The notes under the pieces were generated by a model. It did not search any database and had not been told where the DNA came from. It saw only the letters and a list, made by a program, of their open reading frames with translations. A program made the translations under genes and the position numbers. This document shows positions 14,529 through 22,570 of a stretch of DNA of 35,698 nucleotides, piece by piece. The stretch lies in the NCBI GenBank assembly GCA_016183655.1, contig JACPEH010000004.1:1-35698 (forward strand). Reading direction: 5' to 3'. Within the stretch, counting starts at the first letter, position 1; every line of letters starts with the position of its first letter. The DNA is from Rhodocyclales bacterium. Its GTDB lineage: Bacteria > Pseudomonadota > Gammaproteobacteria > Burkholderiales > Rhodocyclaceae.

Positions 14529-15812
14529 ATGAAGCTCGAAACGCTTGCCGTCCACGCCGGCTACAGCCCGGACCCGACCACCAAGGCAGTGGCCGTTCCC
14601 ATCTACCAGACCACTTCCTACGCGTTCGACGACACGCAGCACGGCGCCGACCTGTTCGACCTGAAGGTGCAGGGCAACATCTACACGCGCATCATGAACC
14701 CGACGCAGGACGTGCTGGAGAAGCGCATCGCCGCGATGGAAGGCGGCATCGCCGGCCTCGCGCTGGCCTCGGGACAGGCAGCGATCACCTACGCCATCCA
14801 GACGATTGCCGAGGCCGGCGACAACATCGTCTCGGCGTCGACGCTCTACGGCGGCACCTACAACCTCTTTGCGCACACGCTGCCGCAGTACGGCATCCAG
14901 GTCCGCTTCGCCGACTACCGCCAGCCGGAGAGCTTCGCGGCGCTGATCGACGCCAAGACCAAGGGCATCTACTGCGAGTCGGTCGGCAACCCGCTCGGCA
15001 ACATCACCGACTTCGAGCAGCTGGCCGAGATCGCCCACCGCCACGGCATCCCGCTGATCGTCGACAACACCGTGCCCTCACCCTACCTGTGCCGGCCGAT
15101 CGAGCACGGCGCCGACATCGTCGTGCACTCGTTGACCAAGTACATCGCCGGCCACGGCAACTCGATCGGCGGCATCATCGTCGATTCCGGCAAGTTCCCG
15201 TGGGCCGAGCACAAGGAGAAATTCAGGCGGCTCAACGAGCCCGACGTGTCCTACCACGGCGTGGTCTACACCGAGGCGCTCGGTCCGGCCGCCTACATCG
15301 GCCGCGCGCGCGTGGTGCCGCTGCGCAACATGGGCGCGGCGATCTCGCCGTTCAACGCCTTCCTGATCCTGCAGGGCTGCGAGACGCTGGCGCTGCGCAT
15401 GGACCGCATCTGCGCCAACACCAGCAAGATCGCCTGGTACCTCAAGGACCACCCGAAGGTGTCGTGGGTCAGCTACGCCGGCCTGCCCGAGCACCCGGAC
15501 AACCACCTCGTCGAGAAGTACATGGAAGGCCGCGCCTCGGGCATCCTGACCTTCGGCGTGAAAGGGACGAACTGCAGCGGCATCGCCGCCGGCGGCCGCT
15601 TCCAGGACGCGCTGAAGCTGGTCACGCGCCTGGTGAACATCGGCGACTGCAAGTCGCTGGCCTGCCACCCGGCGTCGACCACGCACCGCCAGCTGAACGC
15701 CGAGGAAATGGCCAAGGCCGGCGTCTCGGAAGACATGATCCGCCTGTCGATCGGCATCGAGCACATCGAGGACCTGATCGCCGACCTCGACCAGGCGCTG
15801 AAAGCCGCCTGA
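14529..15812 (+). CDS. metY: O-acetylhomoserine sulfhydrylase / aminocarboxypropyltransferase
   Basis: 427 residues, normal for MetY. It is a PLP fold type I Cys/Met metabolism enzyme: TLAVHAGYSPDPTTKAVAVPIYQTTSYAF at the N-terminus, NIYTRIMNPTQDVLEKR for PLP-phosphate binding, ASGQAAI, VDNTVPSPYL, and the PLP lysine K204 in VHSLTKYIAGHG. The ~420-residue length and GNSIGGIIVD favour O-acetylhomoserine over cystathionine enzymes. It makes homocysteine from O-acetylhomoserine and sulfide in the cytoplasm. The stop TGA lies within the first copy of a 48-bp dispersed repeat. No SAM riboswitch is visible in the 110-bp leader. Confidence 0.92.
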   Translation: MKLETLAVHAGYSPDPTTKAVAVPIYQTTSYAFDDTQHGADLFDLKVQGNIYTRIMNPTQDVLEKRIAAMEGGIAGLALASGQAAITYAIQTIAEAGDNIVSASTLYGGTYNLFAHTLPQYGIQVRFADYRQPESFAALIDAKTKGIYCESVGNPLGNITDFEQLAEIAHRHGIPLIVDNTVPSPYLCRPIEHGADIVVHSLTKYIAGHGNSIGGIIVDSGKFPWAEHKEKFRRLNEPDVSYHGVVYTEALGPAAYIGRARVVPLRNMGAAISPFNAFLILQGCETLALRMDRICANTSKIAWYLKDHPKVSWVSYAGLPEHPDNHLVEKYMEGRASGILTFGVKGTNCSGIAAGGRFQDALKLVTRLVNIGDCKSLACHPASTTHRQLNAEEMAKAGVSEDMIRLSIGIEHIEDLIADLDQALKAA

Positions 15813-15934
15813 GTGATGTGCATCGCACATCACGATGAAGTGCCCTTGGGGTGCGCCTGAGCGATGTGCCCGGCACATCGCGAAGCGAAGGGGCCTATGG
15901 CTCAAGCGCCCTTGGGGTACGCCTGAGCCGGGTG
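15808..15934. repeat. Tandem copies of a 48-bp dispersed hairpin repeat
   Basis: Unit: CCTGAGYGATGTGC-N3-GCACATC, then RCGAWGAAGTRCYCTTGGGGTRCG. Copy 1 is 15808-15855 and begins inside the metY stop. Copy 2 (15856-15921) carries about 18 extra bases before its CTTGGGG end. A fragment follows at 15922-15934. Another full copy is at 20621-20668. The core GATGTGC/GCACATC makes a 7-bp hairpin. Confidence 0.8.
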
Positions 15935-15945
15935 ACGGAACAAAA

Positions 15946-15979
15946 GGGCCGCGGGGCAGTCTGACCCGCGGCCTTTTTT
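15946..15979 (+). terminator. Rho-independent terminator
   Basis: GGCCGCGGG (15947-15955) / CCCGCGGCC (15965-15973), a perfect 9-bp stem with a 9-base loop followed by six T. AAAA on the left arm's outer side makes it possibly bidirectional. It ends transcripts from metY and lies 17 bases upstream of the next gene. Confidence 0.9.
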
Positions 15980-15996
15980 CCGCCCGAACGGAATTC

Positions 15997-16875
15997 ATGA
16001 AACGTCACCCCGAATCGCGCGGCGAAACCTTCGTCTTGCGTGGCCTCCGCTACCACGTCCGCCACTGGGGCGCAGACGATGCGCCCCCCCTCTTCCTGCT
16101 GCACGGGTGGATGGATTCGTCGCCGACCTTCCAGTTCCTGGTCGAGGCGCTGCAACAGGAATGGCATCTGATCGCGCCCGACTGGCGCGGCTACGGACAG
16201 TCCGAATGGTTGGGGCGGCCATACTGGTTCCCGGATTATTACGGCGACCTCGACGCGCTGCTTGCGCGCTATTCGCCGGAACACCCGGCCCGCCTCGTCG
16301 GCCACAGCATGGGCGCCAACATCGCCGCCATCTACGCCAGCGCCCGGCCACAACGGGTTTCGCAGGTGGCGATGCTCGACTTCCTCGGGCTGATGGCGAC
16401 CGATGCGAAGGATGCACCGGGGCAGCTGGCGCAATGGCTCGACCATCTCGGCGACATGCCGCGGCTCAGCACTTACGCCGACCATGCCGCGCTGCAAAGG
16501 CGCATGCAGCAGGCGAATCCGCGCCTCGATCATGAGAAGGCTGCCTTCCTCGCCCGCGCGCTCAGCTGCGTCCTCGCCGACGGTCGCGTGCAGATGGCCT
16601 GCGACCCATGGCACCGCGTGCCGGCACCGATCCTCTACCGGATCGACGACCAGCTGGCCTGCTGGCAGGCGATCGAGGCGCCGGTGCTGATGCTGCTGGC
16701 CGACGACGGCTTCGTGCATGAGCGCTTCGGCAATGACCCGACCGAACTCAAGCGCCGGCTCGCTGCCTTCCGCCGGATGCAGCAGGAAACCATCGCCGAC
16801 TGCGGGCACAACCTGCACCACGACCAACCGGCGCAGGTTGCAGCAGCGCTCGAAGGGTTCCTGACGCGGGGATAA
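15997..16875 (+). CDS. Alpha/beta-fold hydrolase
   Basis: 292 residues in one alpha/beta hydrolase domain. Oxyanion-hole strand LFLLHGWMD (32-40), nucleophile elbow GHSMG with S104, acidic residue candidate in LLADDGF (about 230-236), and catalytic histidine in DCGHNLHHD (about 273). FLVEALQQEWHLIAPDWRGYGQSE is the typical cap-side strand. Substrate unknown; the closest look is to haloalkane dehalogenase/epoxide hydrolase-like esterases. No signal peptide, so cytoplasmic. The start follows the terminator directly; ATG 15997 has no strong ribosome binding site, and the open frame upstream runs through repeats. Confidence 0.87.
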   Translation: MKRHPESRGETFVLRGLRYHVRHWGADDAPPLFLLHGWMDSSPTFQFLVEALQQEWHLIAPDWRGYGQSEWLGRPYWFPDYYGDLDALLARYSPEHPARLVGHSMGANIAAIYASARPQRVSQVAMLDFLGLMATDAKDAPGQLAQWLDHLGDMPRLSTYADHAALQRRMQQANPRLDHEKAAFLARALSCVLADGRVQMACDPWHRVPAPILYRIDDQLACWQAIEAPVLMLLADDGFVHERFGNDPTELKRRLAAFRRMQQETIADCGHNLHHDQPAQVAAALEGFLTRG

Positions 16876-16897
16876 CCGGGCCGATCGCTGCACCGAC

Positions 16898-18193
16898 TCA
16901 CTCGGACGGCGCGACCCCCAGCGCCTTCAGGCCGTCGCCGATCGGCACGAACAGGTTGATGCGCGCGCGGCCGGCTTCGACGCCGCTCTGCGTCAGGCCG
17001 ACGACGCGCCCCTTCTCGTCGAGCAGCGGGCCGCCACTGGAGCCGGAAAGGATGGCGACGTCGCTCTGGATGAAGCGCTGTCCGTTGCGCACGCGGTAGG
17101 CGCTGACGATGCCGCGTGTCAGCGAACCGCTGAATTTCTCGCCGAGCGGCGAGCCGATCGCGTAGACCGTCTCGCCCGGCGCCAGGTCGCCGCTGCGCAG
17201 TGCGAGCGGATCGAGGCCGCTCTCGGTCTTGATCAGCGCCACGTCGCGCACCGCGTTCTGCTGCACGACCTCGCCGACCGCCTCGCGACCGCTGGCTAGC
17301 CGCAGCTTGACGAAACGGTTGCTGCCGACGACGTGCTGGTTGGTCAGCACATAGCCCTGGCGCGAAATGACGAAACCGCTGCCGGAGCGGCCGCCGCCTT
17401 CGATGGTCACCACCGAGGCGCGCAAGAGCGTCGCATCGCCGGCGGTGCCGCCGGACGGCGGGTTGACCGGGTCGAGACGCAGCGTGCTTTCCTTCACCGT
17501 TACCGGCACCGGCGGCGGCAGCGGCTTCTCGCCGCCGAGCCAGGCGACGACGCCGGGTTCGGCCAGGAAATTCCTCACCAGCGCATCGGCACCGGCGCGA
17601 AAGAACTCGACCGTCGTCGGCGAGCGCTGGCCGCTGACGCTGCCTTCGACCACCGGCGCATGCACCACCTTCTGTGCGGTCGGTACCAGCAGTTCGATGC
17701 GCGCCTTGAAGTAAAGGCTGCCCTCGACGGCCCCCCCGGGCTTGCTGCAGTAAGCCATCTGCACTTCCTGGACGAGCGCACCGAGCTCGATCTCAATCGG
17801 CTTCTTCGGCGTTTCGGCAAAGACCGAGGCATCCCCGGGACTGTTCCGGTAGCCGAATTCACGCAGGTTGCGGCTGAATGCGTAGGTGATCGCCTCGGCC
17901 AGCGTCGCCGCCAGCTTGCGGTCGAGATAGACCGGCTTGCCGTCGCTGCAAGCGGCGTTGCCAGCACTTTCGCCGACCGCACTGTTGGCCAGTTGCGCGA
18001 ACTTCATGCGCTTCAGCGCGACGCCGCGCGTCTTGTCGCCGACGGCCTGCTGCGGCTCGGCGGTGGGCACCGAGCGCACCGCCAACTCGTCCGCCAGCGC
18101 GGGGGGCAGTGCAAACAGCGCTGCGCTGCAGAGGACCAGCCAACCGCGCCCCCGGAGCGGGGAAGGTCGAAGCATCGTTGTCGTACCGCGCAC
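16898..18193 (-). CDS. Exported trypsin-like serine protease with N-terminal accessory domain
   Basis: 431 residues. Signal peptide (hydrophobic 17-33, ALA-DE cleavage). Residues about 36-225 form an unrecognised accessory domain. Residues 255-425 form a trypsin/DegP-like fold with the complete triad: H287 (LTNQHVVG), D317 (VRDVALIK) and S386 (SGSSGGPL). No PDZ domain follows, unlike DegP. The start is GTG 18193, with GGGG five bases upstream; ATG 18175 is the alternative and would shorten the signal peptide. It is likely periplasmic. It is followed in the same orientation, after a gap, by a mini-secretin gene upstream in the cluster, but a link is speculative. Confidence 0.87.
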   Translation of the reverse strand: MRGTTTMLRPSPLRGRGWLVLCSAALFALPPALADELAVRSVPTAEPQQAVGDKTRGVALKRMKFAQLANSAVGESAGNAACSDGKPVYLDRKLAATLAEAITYAFSRNLREFGYRNSPGDASVFAETPKKPIEIELGALVQEVQMAYCSKPGGAVEGSLYFKARIELLVPTAQKVVHAPVVEGSVSGQRSPTTVEFFRAGADALVRNFLAEPGVVAWLGGEKPLPPPVPVTVKESTLRLDPVNPPSGGTAGDATLLRASVVTIEGGGRSGSGFVISRQGYVLTNQHVVGSNRFVKLRLASGREAVGEVVQQNAVRDVALIKTESGLDPLALRSGDLAPGETVYAIGSPLGEKFSGSLTRGIVSAYRVRNGQRFIQSDVAILSGSSGGPLLDEKGRVVGLTQSGVEAGRARINLFVPIGDGLKALGVAPSE

Positions 18194-18206
18194 GGAAACC
18201 CCTTTC

Positions 18207-18428
18207 TCAATGCGGGATCAAGTCAACGCCGGCAGTTTCGCCGGCCGCGGCCGGCAGCGGCCCGCGCCGCCCCTCGACCATTTCCACGCCGGTAAACACC
18301 GCGGCGAGCGGGCATTTCAGGCCCGCCGGACAACCGTGCTCCGCGGCACAGGCGCGCTGCGTCTCGTCGGTCAGCACCATGACATGCATGACTTCGCATC
18401 GCGCTATCGGAGAATCAAAGGTGCACAT
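18207..18428 (-). CDS. Small cysteine-rich protein of unknown function
   Basis: 73 residues. ATG 18428 has an excellent AGGGAGG upstream, and the codon pattern is host-like, so I think it is real. Five cysteines (C2, C11, C27, C33, C39) lie in the first 40 residues, the last three spaced C-x5-C-x5-C around a histidine, suggesting metal binding or redox activity. There is no signal peptide or membrane segment. It ends 13 bases before the serine protease start, so the two may be co-transcribed. No family recognised. Confidence 0.6.
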   Translation of the reverse strand: MCTFDSPIARCEVMHVMVLTDETQRACAAEHGCPAGLKCPLAAVFTGVEMVEGRRGPLPAAAGETAGVDLIPH

Positions 18429-18542
18429 CACAACCTCCCTTCCGCTCATGCATGACCCGGGCATGACGATACACGAACCCGGCAGTCTCACTATAGGCAG
18501 GTCGCCAAGCGGCTGCCAGCCCCGCTTCCGGGGATGCGGCGA

Positions 18543-19397
18543 TCACCGCACCTCTTCCACCTTCAGCCAGATGCTGCGGTTGTCACGGAGGTCGGACGTG
18601 CCGACGGAAAGGCTGCCGCGCTCGCGGTTGGCGGCCTGCTGGCCGCTGCCGCCGAGTTCGATCCACTCGCCGAGACGGCCGGAAACGGTGGTCGTCAGGC
18701 GCTGCGTATTGACGCTGCCGTAGCCTGCGCTGCCGGGGGTATCGAACTGCGGACTGATCTCCAGCGTGACGCGGTCGCCGGAGACGCGCGGCTCGGCGTA
18801 GAAGCCCTGGCCGACGTCGCGATAGACGACGCTGTCGGTGACGATCGCGCCGCCCGGGCCGACCACCACCTGGCGCAACGGCAGCGGCAGCGACTGGCCG
18901 ACGTTGATGAAGGCGCGCCCGCCTTCGACCACCTGCACCGACTGCGCGGCGTTCGCCGTGCGCGTGCTGCGCGTCTCGACCACCTGCCCGCCGACGACGT
19001 TGCCGTTGCGGCGGATCTCGACGCGCCCGCCGCCGGCGGCAACGCCGGACGGCGGCTGGATGATGCGGACGTTGCCGCTGCCGACGCTGCCGTAGGCCTC
19101 GGCACCGCTCTGCTGCATCTCGGCGTCGCGGTTCTGCGAAACGAGGATGCGCAGCGAGCGCGCCGGCGTGTCGAGCGCGGCCAGCGCCTGCTTGATCTCC
19201 TCGCGGTTCTTGCGCGAGGCGCGCAGGATCAGCTGGTTGTTCATGCCGGAGAGCACCGCGCCGGGTTCGAGCAGCGGCCGCAGCACCGGCAGCACCTGAT
19301 CGACCGGACGGTGGCGCAGCGGGATGATCTCCATCTCCTGCTGGGCGACGGCCAGCAATGGCAGCAGGAGCAGCAGGAACGACAGCAGACGCTTCAT
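18543..19397 (-). CDS. Secretin-like protein with short N-domain and reduced secretin core
   Basis: 284 residues with a clear signal peptide (MKRLLSFLLLLLPLLAVA). Residues 20-82 (EIIPLRHRPVDQVLPVLRPLL..LDTPARSL) are a NolW-like secretin N-domain. After a Gly-rich region, the C-terminal part (FYAEPRVSGDRVTLEISPQFD..LTTTVSGRLGEWIELGG) matches the conserved strands of secretin cores. A full secretin core is about 200-250 residues plus more N-domains, so this is a miniature version. No type II, III or IV pilus genes adjoin. It may be a periplasmic or outer-membrane factor derived from a secretin. Confidence 0.82.
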   Translation of the reverse strand: MKRLLSFLLLLLPLLAVAQQEMEIIPLRHRPVDQVLPVLRPLLEPGAVLSGMNNQLILRASRKNREEIKQALAALDTPARSLRILVSQNRDAEMQQSGAEAYGSVGSGNVRIIQPPSGVAAGGGRVEIRRNGNVVGGQVVETRSTRTANAAQSVQVVEGGRAFINVGQSLPLPLRQVVVGPGGAIVTDSVVYRDVGQGFYAEPRVSGDRVTLEISPQFDTPGSAGYGSVNTQRLTTTVSGRLGEWIELGGSGQQAANRERGSLSVGTSDLRDNRSIWLKVEEVR

Positions 19398-19433
19398 CGC
19401 GATACCCCTCGCGCAAGGGAAGGAAGCTGAACC

Positions 19434-20549
19434 TTAGCCCGCCAGGTGCTGCAGGGCAAGATACTCGCGCGAGCGCATCTCGGTCAGCCGGCTGACGGTG
19501 CGGAAGAACTCGCTCGCCTGCACGCCCTCGGTATAGAGCCGGTCGGCTTCGCAGTCGGCGGTGGCGATCAGCTTCACCTTGTGGTCGTAGAAGACGTCGA
19601 CCAGCCAGGTGAAGCGGCGCGCCTCGTTGGCGTTGCGCGCGCTCATCTGCGGGATTCCGGAGACGAGCACGGTGTGGTAGGCCTGTGCCAGTTCGAGGTA
19701 GTCGTTCTGCGAACGCGGGCCGCCGCAGAGCGCGGCGAAGTCGAACCAGATGACGCCGTGGCCGCGCCGCCGGGTCGGAATCCGGCGCCCGAGCACCTCG
19801 ATCTCGCCGCCCTTCCTGCCCTCGTCGCCGGCGATCGCGGCGAAGTATTCGGCCATCTTGCGCTCCGCCGCATCGTCCGCCGGATGGTGGTAGATCTCGA
19901 CCTGCTCCAGCGTACGCAGCCGATAGTCGACGCCGGCGTCGACTTCCAGCACGTCGAGCTGCTCCTTCATCAAGGCGATCGTCGGCAGGAAGCGGTCGCG
20001 CTGCAGGCCGTTCGGGTACAGCCGGTCGGGCGGATAGTTGGAGGTCATGACGAAGATCACGCCGCGCGCGAACAGCGCGTCGAGCAGGCGGCCGAGGATC
20101 ATCGCGTCGGCGATGTCGGAAACGTGGAATTCGTCGAAGCAGAGCAGGCGCACGTCGCGCGCGATGCGCGCCGCCAGCGCCGCCATCGGGTCGCTCTCGC
20201 CCTTCAGCTCGTCGAGCTGCCGGTGCACCTGGTGCATGAAGGCGTGGAAATGGATACGGCGCTTGCGACGGTACGGCACGGCATCGTAGAAGCAGTCCAT
20301 CAGGAAGCTCTTGCCGCGGCCGACGCCGCCCCAGAAATAGACGCCGCGCGGCGGCTGCGGGCGCGACAGCAGGCGGCGCAGCGCGCCGCTGCGCGCCACC
20401 TTGAACGCCAGCAGCTCGCTGTACAGGCGCTGCAGACGATCCGCCGCCGCCTGCTGTGCGGCATCGGCGGCATAGCCACGCGCGGCGAGCGTCGCCGCGT
20501 AAGCGTCGAGCATTCCGTGCTCGGGTACGTTGAGGTCTCGGTAAGGCAT
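19434..20549 (-). CDS. zapE: Cell division ATPase ZapE (AFG1 family)
   Basis: 371 residues, the normal ZapE length. AFG1-type AAA+ ATPase: Walker A GGVGRGKS (74-81) preceded by PRGVYFWG, FHAFMHQVHRQL, Walker B LLCFDEFHVSDIADAM (about 130-145), sensor MTSNYPPDRLYPNGLQRD, and the C-terminal DVFYDHKVKLIATAD. In E. coli ZapE associates with the FtsZ ring during constriction and low oxygen. Start chosen at ATG 20549 (MPYRDL); the frame is open to 20609 but that part is not conserved-looking, and ATG 20513 is another option. It stands alone, upstream of the secretin-like gene. Confidence 0.93.
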   Translation of the reverse strand: MPYRDLNVPEHGMLDAYAATLAARGYAADAAQQAAADRLQRLYSELLAFKVARSGALRRLLSRPQPPRGVYFWGGVGRGKSFLMDCFYDAVPYRRKRRIHFHAFMHQVHRQLDELKGESDPMAALAARIARDVRLLCFDEFHVSDIADAMILGRLLDALFARGVIFVMTSNYPPDRLYPNGLQRDRFLPTIALMKEQLDVLEVDAGVDYRLRTLEQVEIYHHPADDAAERKMAEYFAAIAGDEGRKGGEIEVLGRRIPTRRRGHGVIWFDFAALCGGPRSQNDYLELAQAYHTVLVSGIPQMSARNANEARRFTWLVDVFYDHKVKLIATADCEADRLYTEGVQASEFFRTVSRLTEMRSREYLALQHLAG

Positions 20550-20620
20550 GTCGGTCTTCGCTGGGAAGCGCGGATTATCGCACGCCGCCGCCGGCATCGC
20601 CCCCTTCAAGCCGGCAGCGC

Positions 20621-20668
20621 CCTGAGCGATGTGCTCTGCACATCGCGAAGAAGTACTCTTGGGGTGCG
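20621..20668. repeat. Dispersed 48-bp hairpin repeat, solitary copy
   Basis: Same unit and same length as the copy at 15808-15855: CCTGAGCGATGTGC-TCT-GCACATC then GCGAAGAAGTACTCTTGGGG, with a few substitutions and a changed 3-base loop. It lies in the divergent space between zapE and a small gene. Confidence 0.8.
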
Positions 20669-20682
20669 GTTTGTGGCACAGT

Positions 20683-20704
20683 GTCGTCCGGAAAACCGGA
20701 CGAC
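20683..20704 (+). promoter_or_regulatory. Perfect 9-bp hairpin just upstream of a small gene
   Basis: GTCGTCCGG-AAAA-CCGGACGAC at 20683-20704, 19 bases before ATG 20724. No T tract follows, so it is not a typical terminator. It could be an operator or an mRNA leader stem. Confidence 0.45.
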
Positions 20705-20723
20705 ATCACGACAGGCGCTGGCG

Positions 20724-20939
20724 ATGGCAAGAAAAGCGAAATGGATCCCGCAACCCGGTGAACTCGCGCACTACTGGTGCAACAGCGGCAAGCTCGCGCG
20801 CGGCGGCCTCAACGTGCGCGTCGTCGCCGAAGCCAGCGGCGGCTACATGGTCGTCGAGGCGGCGCGCGGCGACGGCTCGCTGGTCCGCATCACGGTCAAG
20901 GCAGCCAGCCTGACCGCACCGCAACCGTCGCTTTTCTGA
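20724..20939 (+). CDS. Small conserved-looking hypothetical protein
   Basis: 71 residues, basic N-terminus (MARKAKWIPQPGELAHYWCN) and an SH3-like mix of short strands (LNVRVVAEASGGYMVVEAA, VRITVKAASL). No signal or membrane segment. The PGEL..GYMV layout suggests a small beta-barrel domain, but I do not recognise a family. The frame is open far upstream, through zapE's antisense; this start was chosen because it follows the repeat and hairpin and gives a compact domain. Confidence 0.6.
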   Translation: MARKAKWIPQPGELAHYWCNSGKLARGGLNVRVVAEASGGYMVVEAARGDGSLVRITVKAASLTAPQPSLF

Positions 20940-21164
20940 AGCCTCGCCGGGCGGCGACCGCCCCCGGTTTTCCGTCGCAAGCCCCTTCCCGTTAATGCAT
21001 TGCGCGACCACCCCGACGGTGCGCCATGCCGCACCGCAGCAGGGTTTTGTGACAATCGTGACACACTCCGAAATTCAGCTCAACTTGATCCCAAACAACT
21101 ATTGAGCGGTCTCCGGAAGCGCGTGACAATGGGCTTATGACGGATAAGAAGTAGAAGCCCGACA

Positions 21165-21494
21165 ATGAGCATCGCGAGCCTGAGAAAATTCAACCAACTG
21201 GCCGTCAAGCATATCGAGCGATTCGGAACCAGGGATGATCTGAAGATCCTGCTTGAGATCGGAACACGCCAGCAAGTCGGTGAACGCCTGACCCTGAAGA
21301 CGCTGATGCTATGCTGCGCGGTACCGGAATCGACCTTGAAGCGACGCCTGGCAAAGCTGGTCCGGCAGGGCTTCGTGATCAAGGAGATGACAGCCGATGA
21401 CCATCGTGTGCATTGCTACACCATCGCTGACAAGACCATGAAATTCCTGAACGCCTTTATCGACGACATCCGCGCCTTCGACTGGCCCAGATGA
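21165..21494 (+). CDS. Small winged-helix (MarR-like) protein
   Basis: 109 residues. After a helical N-terminus, TLKTLMLCCAVPESTLKRRLAKLVRQGFVIKEMTADDHRVHCYTIADKTMKFL (about 44-96) is a helix-turn-helix with recognition helix and a beta wing, as in MarR-type regulators. That suggests DNA binding. Its stop overlaps the start of the next gene by four bases (ATGA), so they are translationally coupled. The 225-bp space upstream (20940-21164) holds TGTGACAATCGTGACAC near 21047-21063, a possible regulatory repeat. Confidence 0.7.
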   Translation: MSIASLRKFNQLAVKHIERFGTRDDLKILLEIGTRQQVGERLTLKTLMLCCAVPESTLKRRLAKLVRQGFVIKEMTADDHRVHCYTIADKTMKFLNAFIDDIRAFDWPR

Positions 21495-21823
21495 ACAGGT
21501 CGCACGAGGCCGCGCAATCGATGCTGAGCGCTTGCCGGAACGTCGGCGAGTTGAGGAGCGCGCTGGAAAGTCTGTGCGCAGAATTCGGCAGCGTACTCAA
21601 CGTCACGCTGATGTGCGGCCACGGCTCGTCGCAGAAAAAACTGTGTGTCGTCGACCTGATCCCTGGCGACAGCGACGTCCAGAACTGCGCCCAGCGACTC
21701 GGCGGGCGCGTCTTCGGCTACAGCGCGGTGATTCTCGACATCCTTCCACATCCCGACTTCGGCTGCCCGCGCGGCGTCTCCGGCTCGCAGCAACGCGAGT
21801 GTTCCTGCGTCGCCAAGGCCTGA
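21491..21823 (+). CDS. Hypothetical protein coupled to the winged-helix gene
   Basis: 110 residues, cytoplasmic, with seven cysteines including the C-terminal GCP..ECSC cluster. The middle (FGSVLNVTLMCGHGSSQKKLCVVDLIPGDSDVQ) reads like an alternating beta-alpha fold, and the GSSQKKLCVVDL strand loosely recalls RNA-recognition folds, but I would not name it. It overlaps the winged-helix gene by ATGA, implying the two proteins work together. Confidence 0.65.
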   Translation: MNRSHEAAQSMLSACRNVGELRSALESLCAEFGSVLNVTLMCGHGSSQKKLCVVDLIPGDSDVQNCAQRLGGRVFGYSAVILDILPHPDFGCPRGVSGSQQRECSCVAKA

Positions 21824-22001
21824 GCACCGACATCCCCGTCGCTTCCGGCCACCGCCAACCGATGGCCCGGCCAGCGGCTCACGAAAGGGTTTTGTTAACC
21901 CAAGGCACACGCTAAACTTCCTCGCAGAGCCGGCATCCCCGGCAAGGGTCCGATGCGCCGAGCGCGCATCATCGATCGTGTCCTGATGCGAGGAGACATG
22001 T

Positions 22002-22481
22002 ATGCGCCAGCCCCCCCTCCTGTTGCTGCTGACCATTGCCCTGGGTCTGTCGCAACAGGCTTATGCCGCGGCCCCGGAGGCGACGCAGGCGATTTCCGAC
22101 GAGACGCGGCAGAACGCCCTGAAATCGGCGAACTGGAAGGAAATGCAGTCGGTCGATCTCGAACTGCGGGATTACGGGCTGTCGCCGCGCGAACTGCGCT
22201 TCAAGACCGGGCAACCCTACCGCCTGATCATCACCAACAACGGCTCGCACAGCCACTACTTCAACGCACCGGAATTCCTGCAGAACGTCGCCGCACGCAA
22301 GGCCGAAGTGAAGAATCAGGTGGAAGTGAAAGCGCCCTTCTTCTCCGCGTTCGAGCTCGCCCGTCGCGGCGGCAGCGTCGAGCTCTACTTCATCCCGCTC
22401 AACAAGGGCAGCTACCGCATGAACTGCCACCTTGAAGGCAAGGTGCACGAGGGGGTTCAGGGGGCGGTGATCATCGAGTAG
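22002..22481 (+). CDS. Exported cupredoxin-like protein with altered copper site
   Basis: 159 residues with a signal peptide (cleavage after AYA near residue 23). The mature part is a cupredoxin barrel: LRFKTGQPYRLIITNNGSHSHYFNAPEF carries the usual first histidine, and the C-terminal strand reads YRMNCHLEGKVHEGVQGAV. In a gapless alignment with the common C-x3-GH-x4-M pattern, the second His and the Met ligand are replaced by Lys and Val. His residues one and seven after the Cys might substitute. Copper binding is therefore uncertain. AGGAG lies six bases before ATG 22002. It converges on the propeller operon with a shared terminator; a role in the same periplasmic redox system is inference. 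Confidence 0.8.
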   Translation: MRQPPLLLLLTIALGLSQQAYAAAPEATQAISDETRQNALKSANWKEMQSVDLELRDYGLSPRELRFKTGQPYRLIITNNGSHSHYFNAPEFLQNVAARKAEVKNQVEVKAPFFSAFELARRGGSVELYFIPLNKGSYRMNCHLEGKVHEGVQGAVIIE

Positions 22482-22524
22482 ACCTGCGGCGAGCAGGCCG
22501 CGCGCGACAAGGGGTAAGAAAGGA

Positions 22525-22562
22525 AACGGGCAGCGCCGGCAATCCGGTCGCTGCCCGTTTTT
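22525..22562. terminator. Bidirectional Rho-independent terminator
   Basis: AAACGGGCAGCG (22525-22536) / CGCTGCCCGTTT (22549-22560), a 12-bp perfect stem, followed by TTTTT on the plus side and AAA on the other. It serves both the cupredoxin gene and the converging propeller operon. Confidence 0.92.
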
Positions 22563-22570
22563 CCTGGCGC

